A DNA stretch of 40,596 nt from Runella limosa DSM 17973 (GTDB lineage Bacteria; Bacteroidota; Bacteroidia; Cytophagales; Spirosomataceae): the NCBI RefSeq assembly GCF_000482465.1, contig NZ_AXVJ01000066.1, positions 1-40,596 on the forward strand. Direction: 5' to 3'. Shown here in pieces: positions 1 to 8,973 of this stretch; the first letter of the stretch is position 1, and every line of letters begins with the position of its first letter. A program made the position numbers and the translations under genes. The notes beneath the pieces are model-generated. The model ran no database searches. It was not told the origin of the DNA and worked only from the letters and a program-made list of their open reading frames with translations.

Positions 1-28
1 ATACTGATTTTAAATTTTGATTGCGTAT
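1..28. repeat. IS630 left terminal inverted repeat
   Basis: It pairs with 1036-1063 at 24 of 28 positions; the mismatches are at repeat positions 6, 15, 16 and 19. It contains the TA at 2-3 and ends in TTGCGTAT. Confidence 0.85.
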
Positions 29-43
29 TTATATTTTTGTTTT

Positions 44-526
44 ATGGACTACGCAACAGCAATATCAGAAAGCCCCGACACATTAAAAGAGTTGATGGGC
101 AAACAAAAACTAACGATTCATCGGGATCGCTTGCAGTATCTCTATGCTCTGAAGACGCAAGAAGTAAAATCTCAAAAGTCAGCAGGAGCATTAATAGGTC
201 TGAAAGAACGTCAGAGCCAAAATTTATGGCAATTATACAGACAAGGAGGGCTTACCCTTCTTCTGGATTTGAGTCGTCAAACCTATTTCGGCAAACTCAG
301 TAGTGTTCAAATGAGTCTTTTACGAACTTATTTAAAGACTGACCAAGCCAATAGTTTAGCCGATATTCAAGAGTGGCTTGAAAATAACCTGCAAGTAACT
401 TACACCCTTGGTGGTATCAGTTTACTGTGCAAAAGGCTCAAAATCAAACTAAAAACAGGTCGTCCTAGCAATGTCCGTCAAGACAAAGAAGGCATGGAAG
501 CTTTTAAAAAAACTTCCATGAACTGA
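44..526 (+). CDS. IS630 transposase, N-terminal part (orfA)
   Basis: This encodes the helix-turn-helix DNA-binding half of an IS630-family transposase, which recognises the terminal repeats. The ATG at 44 is preferred to an upstream non-ATG start because it lies just inside the left repeat and opens with MDYATAISES. The frame ends at TGA 524-526, shortly after a run of seven A residues at 506-512. Slipping back one base on A-AAA-AAA joins residues AFKK directly to NFHELTSDYKQ of the downstream frame and makes one continuous DDE transposase. The separate frames are therefore probably normal for this element rather than a mutation. Confidence 0.85.
   Translation: MDYATAISESPDTLKELMGKQKLTIHRDRLQYLYALKTQEVKSQKSAGALIGLKERQSQNLWQLYRQGGLTLLLDLSRQTYFGKLSSVQMSLLRTYLKTDQANSLADIQEWLENNLQVTYTLGGISLLCKRLKIKLKTGRPSNVRQDKEGMEAFKKTSMN
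506..512 (+). promoter_or_regulatory. Probable programmed -1 frameshift site of IS630
   Basis: Seven A residues are read as AAA AAA A in the orfA frame. A -1 slip continues as AAC TTC CAT and gives a seamless transposase. The -1 frame has a stop at 505-507, just before the slip, so orfB has no long independent N-terminus. Frameshifting of this kind is known in several IS families. Confidence 0.7.
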
Positions 527-1047
527 CCAGTGATTATAAACAAGCCGTGTTTTTTGAGGACGAAATGCGATTTGGCACTCGTACCGAAAACAAACGAAAA
601 TGGACACCACAAGGGCATCGGCCGCAGGCCCCCGTGAAAATAGGTTATGAGTTTTCATATCTTTATTTAGCCCTCAAGCCATATACGGGAGAGGTTTTTG
701 CGATGATTTTGCCTTACATGAACATGGAATGTTTTGCCCTATTTATCAAAGAATTTAACCAATGCCTTAACCGAACTACTTTGTTGATTGCTGACAGAGC
801 AACAACCCATCAAAGCAAAGTAACAAAAGATACTTTAGTAGTTTTACAACACTTGCCTACGGCCTGTCCCGAGTTGAACCCTGTTGAAAGGTTTTTTCAA
901 GAGATGAGAAAAGAACTTGCTAACAAAGTTTTTGACACTATCCAACAAGCACAAGAGCGTGTCTGTGAGGCCCTAATGAAGGTTGCTGACAACTTAGAAA
1001 ATGTAATTAAACTTACTAAATACCCTTACATCAAAATACGCAATTAA
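508..1047 (+). CDS. IS630 transposase, DDE catalytic part (orfB)
   Basis: This is the catalytic half of the transposase (DDE_3 superfamily endonuclease). FFEDEMRFGTRTE carries the first acidic residues, LIADRATTHQSK the second region, and CPELNPVERFFQEMRKE the final catalytic glutamate region, all typical of IS630. The frame is open from 508, directly after a stop at 505-507. A GTG at 547 is the first plausible independent start, but translation by frameshift from orfA is more likely. The stop at 1047 lies inside the right terminal repeat. Confidence 0.88.
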   Translation, partial: KNFHELTSDYKQAVFFEDEMRFGTRTENKRKWTPQGHRPQAPVKIGYEFSYLYLALKPYTGEVFAMILPYMNMECFALFIKEFNQCLNRTTLLIADRATTHQSKVTKDTLVVLQHLPTACPELNPVERFFQEMRKELANKVFDTIQQAQERVCEALMKVADNLENVIKLTKYPYIKIRN

Positions 1048-1063
1048 TCTTTAAAATTAGTAT
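1036..1063. repeat. IS630 right terminal inverted repeat
   Basis: This is the reverse complement partner of 1-28 (24 of 28). It overlaps the last codons of the transposase and contains TA at 1061-1062. Confidence 0.85.
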
Positions 1064-1136
1064 TATGTTTTTATTACCCATTTAATTAGTTATGAAGGCG
1101 GGGGAATTAGTATTCTTAATACTCATAGGTAAAATA

Positions 1137-2048
1137 TTACTTCCCAAACAATCCTTTGAAAAAACTTTTTAAAGGTTCTATTTTACTATTTATTATACTG
1201 TTTTGTGTATTCAAATACTGTCTTAAACGCTGTCCACCTTGACGTGAGGCGTAGAGTGCTTGAGGGCATCCTTTAAGTTTTACCGTTTGCTCCCCATGGT
1301 CATACGTTTGTAAATAATCAAGATTGATACACAAGCTATTACTGATTGAAAAAAAGCGTGCATCGTTTTGAAGAATATCGACATACTGCCCTAGATTTCT
1401 GTTGGCCACTACAGCATGAGTATTTGAAGCCAACCAAAAGTTGGTCATACTCGCTTTCGCTTCCAAATAAAGTATATCCGAAAGCTCTATCATCTGAATC
1501 TTACCCCCAATGAGCGTAATTGCGATTCGTTCTGAGTTTTTTTGGGGGGAGTTGAGAAAATCTATTAAAAGACTTAATTGTTCATAATTTTGGATGGGCT
1601 CTTTCTGCTTTGCCACTTTTACCACTGCTGCTTGTAATTCTTTTGCGCTAAAAGGTTTTACTAAGAAATCAACCGCAGCATATTTAAAGGCCTGAGTGGC
1701 ATTATTGAAGTCATAATGTCCAGTCATAAAAATAATACTTAGTGAATCTAGTTGGTTTTTATGACGCAATTGTTCCAACAATTGATAACATGAACCTCCC
1801 GTAATCTGCACATCTGTCAGTAATAAATCTGGATTTGTCTCAACGACTACCCTAATAGCTTCGTTCATCTCAGAAGCTACACCAACAACCTCTACATTAG
1901 GGCATAATTGTGTTAAAAACGATAAAACATTGTCTCGTTCAGCAGAATTATCTTCAACAATGACAGTTCGTAACATACGAAGTTCTTCCGAATTAGGGGA
2001 CTCATTTAATAGTAACTCTATATTCATGAGTGGATGCTGTTTAGACAT
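1137..2048 (-). CDS. LytTR-family response regulator
   Basis: A 303-residue two-component response regulator. Residues about 25-145 form a receiver domain: the acidic pair E32-D33 in VIVEDN, the phospho-acceptor D79 in LLLTDVQ, and the conserved lysine in FLVKPF. Residues about 175-290 form a LytTR DNA-binding domain (ILYLEAKAS, then FFSISNSLCINLDYL). The first ATG gives an unusual 24-residue lead; an internal ATG (residue 25) directly before the receiver domain is a possible start. Its 5' end overlaps the 3' end of the upstream kinase gene by 8 bases, so the two are co-transcribed and translationally coupled and form a cognate pair. Target genes are not evident. Confidence 0.92.
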   Translation of the reverse strand: MSKQHPLMNIELLLNESPNSEELRMLRTVIVEDNSAERDNVLSFLTQLCPNVEVVGVASEMNEAIRVVVETNPDLLLTDVQITGGSCYQLLEQLRHKNQLDSLSIIFMTGHYDFNNATQAFKYAAVDFLVKPFSAKELQAAVVKVAKQKEPIQNYEQLSLLIDFLNSPQKNSERIAITLIGGKIQMIELSDILYLEAKASMTNFWLASNTHAVVANRNLGQYVDILQNDARFFSISNSLCINLDYLQTYDHGEQTVKLKGCPQALYASRQGGQRLRQYLNTQNSIINSKIEPLKSFFKGLFGK

Positions 2049-5000
2049 GATTTATACGAATAGTCACAATCGTGCCTGAACTTTTTATTGCATCTTCGGT
2101 ATGTATTTCAATCTGATAGCCCAAAAGATTCAACAAATGTGCACGCTGCATAGTAAGTGTAGTAGAAACAGAGTTTTTTTGTTGAGGTTTAATCTTCTGA
2201 AGTTCAGCCGCCGCTTGACGGCCTATCCCATTATCCTCTACTTTGCAAATAATGGTTTCATCAGGAAGAGTAAAGAAATTAACTTTTAACATTCCCAAAC
2301 GTGAACTGTTCAGAAGTCCATGAACAATGGCATTTTCGATATAGGGCTGGATTAGAAAAGGAGGCAAACGGTAATTATCTGTATTGACCGAACCTTCTAT
2401 TTCAAATCGAGTTTCAAAACGTCCTTCGTACTGTAATTGCATTAGTTGGATGTACATTTTCAGCAATTCAATTTCTCGTGAAAGCGAAATTTCTTTTGCA
2501 AACGGGGTAGTTTCATCTTTGAAAAGTGAATCTTCTAGGTAAGCGCGTGTAAGCCTACCCATTTTTATTAAATTATCGCTTGCTTTTTCTGCATCATGGC
2601 TTAAGATCAACTTTTGAATGGCTGCAAGCGTGTTAGAAGTAAAATGTGGATTCATCTGCGATTGAATCGTCTGAGCTTGAAGCAATCGCATTTGTCGTTC
2701 CCGTTCTTCCACTTGTTTTTGTTTAATAAAAAGCTGATTCGATTTTCGAGTATCTCTCCACCATAATATGCCAAGTATAGCCGTCAAAAAAAGTCCAACC
2801 AAACTAGCGTACCAATAAAAATTGGGAGATTTCCAAAAATAAACCGAAGTTGTGAACTGAACGCTACTGATGCTTGATTGAGTTGACTCTAAAGTTCCTG
2901 TACACGAGCGAACTTGTAAGGTGTGCGTACCATTAGGTAGGTTTGTTAAATTGATTTCATCATTTTCTGTCCAGGGCGACCACGTTTCGTTTTCTCCCAG
3001 TAAACGATAGCTAAATCGCGAGCGGAAGGGCCTATCTTCCCCAATAGATTCCACTTTTACCCTTACATCGTTTTCACCAAAGGCAAGTTTGATAGGAGCA
3101 TTATTTTGATTAAAAGAGACTCTCTCGTCGTTAACATGAGTAATGAACGTTCGTAAGGGTTTTATGGTTAAATCCAATTTTGTTGGATCAAAAAACGATA
3201 AAACAGAACTTGAGGTAATCCAAATACGTCCACGAGAATCTCGGTAACTACCCAGCTGACCTGGCTCTAAGCCCATAAACCCATTATGATGATTGAAGCA
3301 TTTCATTATCACACGACCTTCTTGGTTAAATCGTTTTAAATCTAATACATATAAATTATACGCATCGGCTATCATCAAGTGGTCATTATCAATTTGTTCA
3401 ATACATTGTATAAGTTTGGAAAAATACCCTTCTAGCACCAATTCAAAGGCATCGGTTTTGGGGTTATAACGGCAAACTTTACCTCGTCCCCCTAACCAAA
3501 CTGTCCCTTGCCAATCCGTGTACAACACTCCACCGCCCTTTACAGGGAGCTTACTATTGGCTTTGGTGTACGCTTTAAACTCTTTCTTTTCAGGGTTATA
3601 ACGCTCGACTCCTAACCCAGAAAACCAATAGTCCCCATCTGTAGAAACCGTTGAACTCATCACAAGGTCATCAAACAAGGGGGATTGTCCTCTAAGCGAA
3701 TCCGTGCGGAAAGGGGGAGTCGTCTCTATCGTATATACATGTTTGTTACTTGCCGCAATTATCTTCCCTCGTTTTTTGTCCTCGCTAAGGCAAAATGCAA
3801 TACTATTAATTTTACTTGGTCGAAAAAATAACCATTTTGTTCCGTCATACCGAAAAACTCCATTAGCTTCTGGCAACCACAAAGCACCCTTTTCATCCCT
3901 GATTGCCCGATAGTACCATTGGTTTTTGAAGTGAAAAAGAGATTGGTAAGGTTTGGGAAGAGTTTTTCGGTGTCGTTCTACAAGATTCATCAAAGGGGTA
4001 GAAGAAAGATTGACCAGTGTGTCTCCATCGTATTTTTGAATTCCTAATTCATAATTTAAAAAGAACAGGTTTTTCTGACCATCTTCTACTACACTCCAAG
4101 CATTGGGTACCTGCTGATTCGTAAAACTCCGAAACCCATTGATTGATATTAATTTCCACAACCCTTTCTCGGTAGGCAAATAATAGGGCACCGTGTTGTA
4201 CTGATTAAGAAATGACAAATTATGAGCTAAAGGTGGGTTTTTCCCCATATTAAGTACCTGCTTACTGTTTGCTGGAATATAATACAGTGTTTCTTGGTGA
4301 GTAAAAAAATAAGGGAATTGAAGCGTGTTTTGAATGTTTATTCCTTTGGAATCGATTCGTAAAAAGGGAACAACTTTGTGCTGACTGTCCCAGTAACTAT
4401 GGACTTGTTGATTAGTAGATTGATTAATAATAATGACTTGATTATTTAAAAGATCAAATGCTAGTGCCATTTCAGGCTTTGGCGTGAACTGATTAAGTTT
4501 TCCATGACGATATTGATATAAAATATTATTTATATCAAGTAGATAGCTCTGACTTTTAGAATGATACAACGCTCCTAATAATGATCCTTTGGGTAAATTA
4601 GGAAGTCTAACAGGGAGTATTGTATCACCTTCTACTTGATGTAATTGATGATTGATAACCATTTGTATCGCACCTTTAGGCCCTTTAATAATCGTCCCCA
4701 ACCCATCTGAAGAAGGCAATAACCACTTCTTGAACGTTTTTCCGTCAAAACGTGCCAAATGTGTCCCTGCACTTACCCAAAGGTATCCTTTCTCATCTTC
4801 ATCAATATCAAAAACAGGCCCATTCCAAAAACCTTCTTTCTCGGTGTAGTTTTCAAAAGTTTCGCCGTTGAACTTACTTAGTCCAAACCACGTACCACAC
4901 CATATATACCCTCTACTGTCTTTGTGTAAGCACAAGACCTGATTTTGTAATAGACCTTCATGGGTAGTATATTTTACAATAGGGAAGTCTTGAGCGAGGC

Positions 5001-5061
5001 ATTGCCCCACCCAAGTAAAACCTAACCCAAACATCCACAATAAATTAATGATAAATTTCAT
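2041..5061 (-). CDS. Propeller-sensor histidine kinase (LytS/YehU type)
   Basis: A 1006-residue membrane sensor kinase. A signal peptide (MKFIINLLWMFGLGF, cleavage near CLAQ) is followed by a long periplasmic region of propeller repeats (for example DSRGYIWCGTWFGLSKF and DEKGYLWVSAGTHLARF), then a Y_Y_Y domain near residues 680-760 and one membrane segment (YASLVGLFLTAILGI). The cytoplasmic part is a His_kinase domain (QSQMNPHF with H806) and an HATPase domain (PPFLIQPYIENAIVHGL, then VEDNGIGRQ). The usual NPHFLFN motif reads NPHFTSN here. It overlaps the downstream LytTR regulator by 8 bases and is its likely partner. Propeller/Y_Y_Y sensors in Bacteroidota often sense glycans, but no substrate can be assigned. 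Confidence 0.93.
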   Translation of the reverse strand: MKFIINLLWMFGLGFTWVGQCLAQDFPIVKYTTHEGLLQNQVLCLHKDSRGYIWCGTWFGLSKFNGETFENYTEKEGFWNGPVFDIDEDEKGYLWVSAGTHLARFDGKTFKKWLLPSSDGLGTIIKGPKGAIQMVINHQLHQVEGDTILPVRLPNLPKGSLLGALYHSKSQSYLLDINNILYQYRHGKLNQFTPKPEMALAFDLLNNQVIIINQSTNQQVHSYWDSQHKVVPFLRIDSKGINIQNTLQFPYFFTHQETLYYIPANSKQVLNMGKNPPLAHNLSFLNQYNTVPYYLPTEKGLWKLISINGFRSFTNQQVPNAWSVVEDGQKNLFFLNYELGIQKYDGDTLVNLSSTPLMNLVERHRKTLPKPYQSLFHFKNQWYYRAIRDEKGALWLPEANGVFRYDGTKWLFFRPSKINSIAFCLSEDKKRGKIIAASNKHVYTIETTPPFRTDSLRGQSPLFDDLVMSSTVSTDGDYWFSGLGVERYNPEKKEFKAYTKANSKLPVKGGGVLYTDWQGTVWLGGRGKVCRYNPKTDAFELVLEGYFSKLIQCIEQIDNDHLMIADAYNLYVLDLKRFNQEGRVIMKCFNHHNGFMGLEPGQLGSYRDSRGRIWITSSSVLSFFDPTKLDLTIKPLRTFITHVNDERVSFNQNNAPIKLAFGENDVRVKVESIGEDRPFRSRFSYRLLGENETWSPWTENDEINLTNLPNGTHTLQVRSCTGTLESTQSSISSVQFTTSVYFWKSPNFYWYASLVGLFLTAILGILWWRDTRKSNQLFIKQKQVEERERQMRLLQAQTIQSQMNPHFTSNTLAAIQKLILSHDAEKASDNLIKMGRLTRAYLEDSLFKDETTPFAKEISLSREIELLKMYIQLMQLQYEGRFETRFEIEGSVNTDNYRLPPFLIQPYIENAIVHGLLNSSRLGMLKVNFFTLPDETIICKVEDNGIGRQAAAELQKIKPQQKNSVSTTLTMQRAHLLNLLGYQIEIHTEDAIKSSGTIVTIRINHV

Positions 5062-5304
5062 CTTTTTTGCCTATGTATAGCAAGAGTAAATATTTTTCGT
5101 TTAATCTTTAATTATGACCTTTATTTTGGTTTGTTTTTCGCATCATTTGTAGGGAATATCGTATTCAAAGTAATTAGTAGAGAACTGAAAATAACCTAAA
5201 ATGTGCAGTTTATTCGAAATATCTGCCATCTGTCTGACAAAACCAATTTAGTACTTCTTTTACTTTGTATGTTTAGGTCGTTATTCTTTTTTGACCTATA
5301 CAAG

Positions 5305-5661
5305 ATGACTGCCCAGCCAGAAACTCGACCACTTTCTTCCGATACTTATCTACAGTTATGTAGGCTTTCTATAGCTATTACCCAAATTGTTTTTTTACGA
5401 GGATGTAAAAATTACACATTCTGTCATCTTATTGATGGTCAGATACTACTCTTAAGCAAAACTCTCAAGTACTATGAACAGTTACTGACTCATCAAGGTT
5501 TTGTACGACCCAACAAGTCATACCTGCTTAACACTAGATATGTTTTGGAATATACTCCCATTGAGATTGTTATGTGTACCCACGAGCGCGTGGGAATTTC
5601 GAGGCGAAAGCGTAATCGAAACAGTGATTTTTATACAGTACTACAAACAAAAATAGTCTAA
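5305..5661 (+). CDS. Small stand-alone LytTR DNA-binding protein
   Basis: About 118 residues made almost entirely of a LytTR domain. The segment from IVFLRGCKNYTFCHL through FVRPNKSYLLNTRYVLEY has the usual pattern of a short strand, an aromatic-rich middle and a helix before the R-x-x-x-S-x-L-x-N element. The ATG at 5305 (MTAQPETRP) is preferred to an upstream non-ATG start at 5203, which would add an unlikely hydrophobic leader. There is no receiver domain, so the signal input is unknown. It diverges from the kinase operon across about 240 bp and could regulate that operon or the protease downstream; this is not shown by the sequence. Confidence 0.75.
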   Translation: MTAQPETRPLSSDTYLQLCRLSIAITQIVFLRGCKNYTFCHLIDGQILLLSKTLKYYEQLLTHQGFVRPNKSYLLNTRYVLEYTPIEIVMCTHERVGISRRKRNRNSDFYTVLQTKIV

Positions 5662-5861
5662 TGGTAAAAGAAGCAAATCCTATTGCAACAAACAAGCATA
5701 ATTATGTCTTTTTACAACGATTTTTATAGCACCAAGAAAAGAGAAAAAACTAGCTATGTTAGCCCGTTCTATAAAATGCCAAGGAATTGGTTTCACGCAA
5801 ATATTTGAGACAACAGGTCTCCAACCAGAAATTATTCAAAGTCTGTAAACACGTTAACTGC

Positions 5862-8612
5862 ATGAATATGAGAATTTTATTTTTTGTACTAGTACTCTTT
5901 ATGGGGAGCCTAAATGCAATGGGTCAGAACTCCTCTATTTGTGGAGTAAACGAATTTAGTAGGTTAGAAGCAAACGCGCGTAAGATGGCTGCTACTCAAT
6001 TTTCTGCCGCCGACCCTAACACTGTATTTACTTTGCCCGTTGTATTTGTGGTATATCATTTAGGTGAATCAGTTGGTACGGGTTCTAATCTTTCAGATAC
6101 CAAACTCAACGACGAACTGGCTAAACTCAACGATGCGTTTCGAGCAAGAGGGGCTTTTACAGGGCTGAACGATACCAAAATCCAGTTTGAACTCGCCAAA
6201 TACGATGCTAATTGTAGTTCTACCTCTGGAATTGTGCGCGTTAATGCCAGTGGTGTAGCTGGGTATGCGGCCAATGGCTTGAATAACAGTGACAATACAA
6301 CGCTCCAAGCTTTACGGGCGCTTCACTCTTGGAACAACCGCGATGAATACATCACTATTGAACTGGTGCATAAACTCAACGGCGCAGCAGCATACGCTGG
6401 GTATTTGAGCGGTTACTTAGTAATAGATGCCCAAGCCTATTGGTATGGGTTGACTGCACACGAAATGGGGCACTGTTTGAATCTAAGGCATACCTTTGAA
6501 GGAGACAACGGCGGGACTCAGTGTCCTCCCAATACCGACCCCGATACACAAGGGGATTTAATCAGCGATACCGACCCTCATAAATCAACAACCTTTTGTT
6601 TGAATGCTGCCAATTCCGAAACGAGCATCAACGAGTGCTCGGGCGTAGCATTCGGTAAACTATTGCGAAATTTTATGTCCTACAATGGTCCTTGCTGGGA
6701 CCGATTCACACCTAAGCAGATAGAACGGATGCGTAATTCATTGGTGAGCTATCGCTCCCAATGGCTTGCCTCCAAAGCTTTAACGGGACTTACCTCGCCC
6801 CCTGTTGTTAATGCCGTGGAGCGCTGTGGGTCTGGAGTGGTTACATTTACCGCTTCTTCCTGTTCTGGTACTTACAATTGGTATTCGTCAGCAAGCGGGG
6901 GGAGTTCGTTGGGGACATCTGCCACTTATACGACTCCATCACTTACTACCACCACCAACTATTACGTCACTTGCACTACTACTACCTGCGGCGAAAGCCC
7001 GCGCCAAGCCGTAACGGCTACGATTCGCCCTGCTGTGGTAAGCCAAACCGCCTGCACACCCACGGCTACCAATGGATTGAGTGTTTACTTCGGAATTTCG
7101 GAGTTTTCGTTTGCGAGTCTCAATCGGACAGGTGGACAATCTACCAATGCGATTGGAAGTAATTACGGTGATTACACCTGTTCAGTAGCCGTAGTAAATC
7201 TACAAGCGGGAAACAGTTACCCGTTTACCATTAAATCTTTGTATAACAACACCGTACAAGCCCGTATTTACATTGACTTTAATAATAACGGCCTATTTAC
7301 CGACGCGGGGGAATTGGTCTATAATGGTACTTCTTTTTTAGCAACTCATACAGGTAGTATTGTTATTCCTACCACTGCCACCACCAATACGGGCTTGAGA
7401 ATGAGGGTAATGATTGACCAGGTGGGCATTTCTCCTTGTAGTCTTACGGGTTCTGTACAATACGGTTCAGGGAGAGCCGAAGATTTTGCCGTGCTGATTG
7501 CTCCGTCGTCTTGTACTCCACCTGCTGCGCCTACTATCAACTCGGTCAGTATCAACAGTGGCCAAACTGCTACACTGACGGCGAGCAATTGCAGTGGCAG
7601 TGTCAAGTGGTACGATGCCACCACGGGAGGAACACTGCTCTTCACAGGTAACCCCTATGTGACGGTAGCTTTGAGTACCTCCACCACACACTATGCAAGT
7701 TGTACGCTCAATAATTGCGAAAGTACGACACGCGGAATCTGTACGGTGACGGTTTCGACGGGTACTTGTACTACACCTACAGGAATGCAATGGAGCAATA
7801 GAACTACGCAATCCTTTCAGCCTCGTTGGCAGGGTATAGCAGGGTATAATTATGTAGTGCGTTATCGAATTCAGGGCAGTACCGCTTGGACAGAAACCGC
7901 CGTCATTCCCTGCACTTTTACAGGAGTTTTATCAACAACACTCCTCAACCTCGTTACAGGCAGTACCTACGAATGGCAAGTGAAGGCAATATGTAGTACT
8001 GGGAATGAAAGTGCTTATTCGGTTTCTACACTTTCAACCATTGATACCGCCAGCCCTCCTTGTGCATCTACCCTTACCCACAGCACTGCTACGCTTCCCG
8101 CAGGAGTTTATCAGGCATCACAAATTATTGCAAGCCAAGCCAATGTGGTGAATAATACGAAATACTTTGCAGGGCGGGCGGTCTTGTTACAACCTGGATT
8201 TAAAGTAAACAGCACTCAGCCTTTTACAATAACAATAGAAGGCTGCCCTAGTCAAGCCCCCGCATTACAGTTTACGGGGACATCGAATTTTACGGCCAAT
8301 GGCCAAAACTATACCTCCTATGGTTTGAGTGTTTCCAATCATTCCGTTTTTCCTAATTCGTTGTTTGCTGCTGCGCCAAGTTTGCCCCTTTGCGGAACGG
8401 CTACCAATACCGCCCGAACTTGGGTGTATGTCTATGATGCGACTACAGGGCAGCAGTTGAGCTATTTCTGTACACTTTCAAACGCAGCCTCAATGACTGG
8501 TCTTGCTTTTTCAAGAGTTACTGGGATATCCGCCCCCGCATCCGTGTATGTTGACGTATATGATAGGCTATTAAATCTGCGCTATGTTTCTAATGCGGTG
8601 ACGATTCCTTAG
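5862..8612 (+). CDS. Secreted M43 metalloprotease with GEVED, Fn3-like and coathanger-type domains
   Basis: A 916-residue secreted zinc protease. Starting at ATG 5862 gives a clean signal peptide (MRILFFVLVLFMGSLNAMGQ). The metzincin site is HEMGHCLNLRH with ligands H200, H204 and H210 and catalytic E201; the Met-turn is FMSYN (M272), as in M43 cytophagalysins. Downstream are an Ig-like repeat (NWYSSASGG), a GEVED domain (YIDFNNNGLFTDAGEL, ending GSGRAEDFAV, about 390-545), a second Ig-like repeat (VKWYDATTGG), an Fn3-like domain (YEWQVKAICSTGNES) and a 3-coathanger-type segment (AGRAVLLQPGFKV, about 735-800). The last 110 residues are unassigned. No typical type IX secretion tail is visible. 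The stop lies 11 bp before an IS3-family element, so an ancestral C-terminus could have been lost. Confidence 0.9.
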   Translation: MNMRILFFVLVLFMGSLNAMGQNSSICGVNEFSRLEANARKMAATQFSAADPNTVFTLPVVFVVYHLGESVGTGSNLSDTKLNDELAKLNDAFRARGAFTGLNDTKIQFELAKYDANCSSTSGIVRVNASGVAGYAANGLNNSDNTTLQALRALHSWNNRDEYITIELVHKLNGAAAYAGYLSGYLVIDAQAYWYGLTAHEMGHCLNLRHTFEGDNGGTQCPPNTDPDTQGDLISDTDPHKSTTFCLNAANSETSINECSGVAFGKLLRNFMSYNGPCWDRFTPKQIERMRNSLVSYRSQWLASKALTGLTSPPVVNAVERCGSGVVTFTASSCSGTYNWYSSASGGSSLGTSATYTTPSLTTTTNYYVTCTTTTCGESPRQAVTATIRPAVVSQTACTPTATNGLSVYFGISEFSFASLNRTGGQSTNAIGSNYGDYTCSVAVVNLQAGNSYPFTIKSLYNNTVQARIYIDFNNNGLFTDAGELVYNGTSFLATHTGSIVIPTTATTNTGLRMRVMIDQVGISPCSLTGSVQYGSGRAEDFAVLIAPSSCTPPAAPTINSVSINSGQTATLTASNCSGSVKWYDATTGGTLLFTGNPYVTVALSTSTTHYASCTLNNCESTTRGICTVTVSTGTCTTPTGMQWSNRTTQSFQPRWQGIAGYNYVVRYRIQGSTAWTETAVIPCTFTGVLSTTLLNLVTGSTYEWQVKAICSTGNESAYSVSTLSTIDTASPPCASTLTHSTATLPAGVYQASQIIASQANVVNNTKYFAGRAVLLQPGFKVNSTQPFTITIEGCPSQAPALQFTGTSNFTANGQNYTSYGLSVSNHSVFPNSLFAAAPSLPLCGTATNTARTWVYVYDATTGQQLSYFCTLSNAASMTGLAFSRVTGISAPASVYVDVYDRLLNLRYVSNAVTIP

Positions 8613-8623
8613 AGGGAGATAAT

Positions 8624-8655
8624 TGAGATGGTCTAATAAATCGGCACAGTGAACT
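8624..8655. repeat. IS3-family left terminal inverted repeat
   Basis: It pairs with the reverse complement of 9849-9880 at 25 of 32 positions; the inner CGGCACAGTGAA block is identical in both ends. Confidence 0.85.
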
Positions 8656-8673
8656 TGCTTAACTTGCAAGATC

Positions 8674-8973
8674 ATGCAATCTAAAAGACAATCCCTCAAA
8701 CGTCGTAAATACGACGCAGATTTTAAGGCAGAAGTCCTTAAAATGATTACCAACGGCCAGAGTGTGGCCTATGTATCTCAGGCTTTGGGTATAAGTGAAG
8801 CACTGATATACAAATGGAAACAACGTACCAAAGGGGAAGAAAAACAACTCCTGCTCGGACAGATTTCCGACACACTTCTGGAGAATCAACGTCTTCAACA
8901 ACGTGTTCGGCAGTTAGAAGTTGAACGTGATATCTTAAAAAAAGCCTTGAGCATTTTCAGTCAACAGACTTGA
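8674..8973 (+). CDS. IS3-family transposase orfA
   Basis: A 99-residue protein with an N-terminal helix-turn-helix (KYDADFKAEVLKM, then VSQALGISEALIYKWKQ) and a C-terminal leucine zipper-like helix (ENQRLQQRVRQLEVERDIL), the standard orfA layout for binding the IS ends and oligomerising. Near the end, TTA AAA AAA GCC (A run 8937-8943) is a canonical A-AAA-AAA-G slippery heptamer for -1 frameshifting into orfB. The stop overlaps the nominal orfB start (TTGA at 8970-8973). The frame is intact. Confidence 0.92.
   Translation: MQSKRQSLKRRKYDADFKAEVLKMITNGQSVAYVSQALGISEALIYKWKQRTKGEEKQLLLGQISDTLLENQRLQQRVRQLEVERDILKKALSIFSQQT
8937..8943 (+). promoter_or_regulatory. Probable -1 frameshift heptamer of the IS3-family element
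   Basis: A-AAA-AAA followed by G, in the correct phase with orfA. The -1 frame is open from here into orfB with no stop, as expected for production of an OrfAB fusion transposase. Confidence 0.65.

Larger units (their letters stand above)
1..1063 (+). mobile_element. IS630-family insertion sequence, complete
   Basis: A two-frame transposase is enclosed by terminal inverted repeats at 1-28 and 1036-1063 that match at 24 of 28 positions by eye. Both ends carry the dinucleotide TA (2-3 and 1061-1062), which fits the TA target preference of IS630/Tc1-mariner elements. The element fills the left edge of the window, so the outer flank cannot be seen and the target duplication is only partly verifiable. 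The intact reading frames and ends suggest it could still be active. Confidence 0.88.

Noticed and set aside
7346-7811. Long open frames antisense to the metalloprotease gene
   Set aside because: They lie opposite a clear protein with conserved domains, and their translations are low-complexity and rich in R, S and T without any motif.
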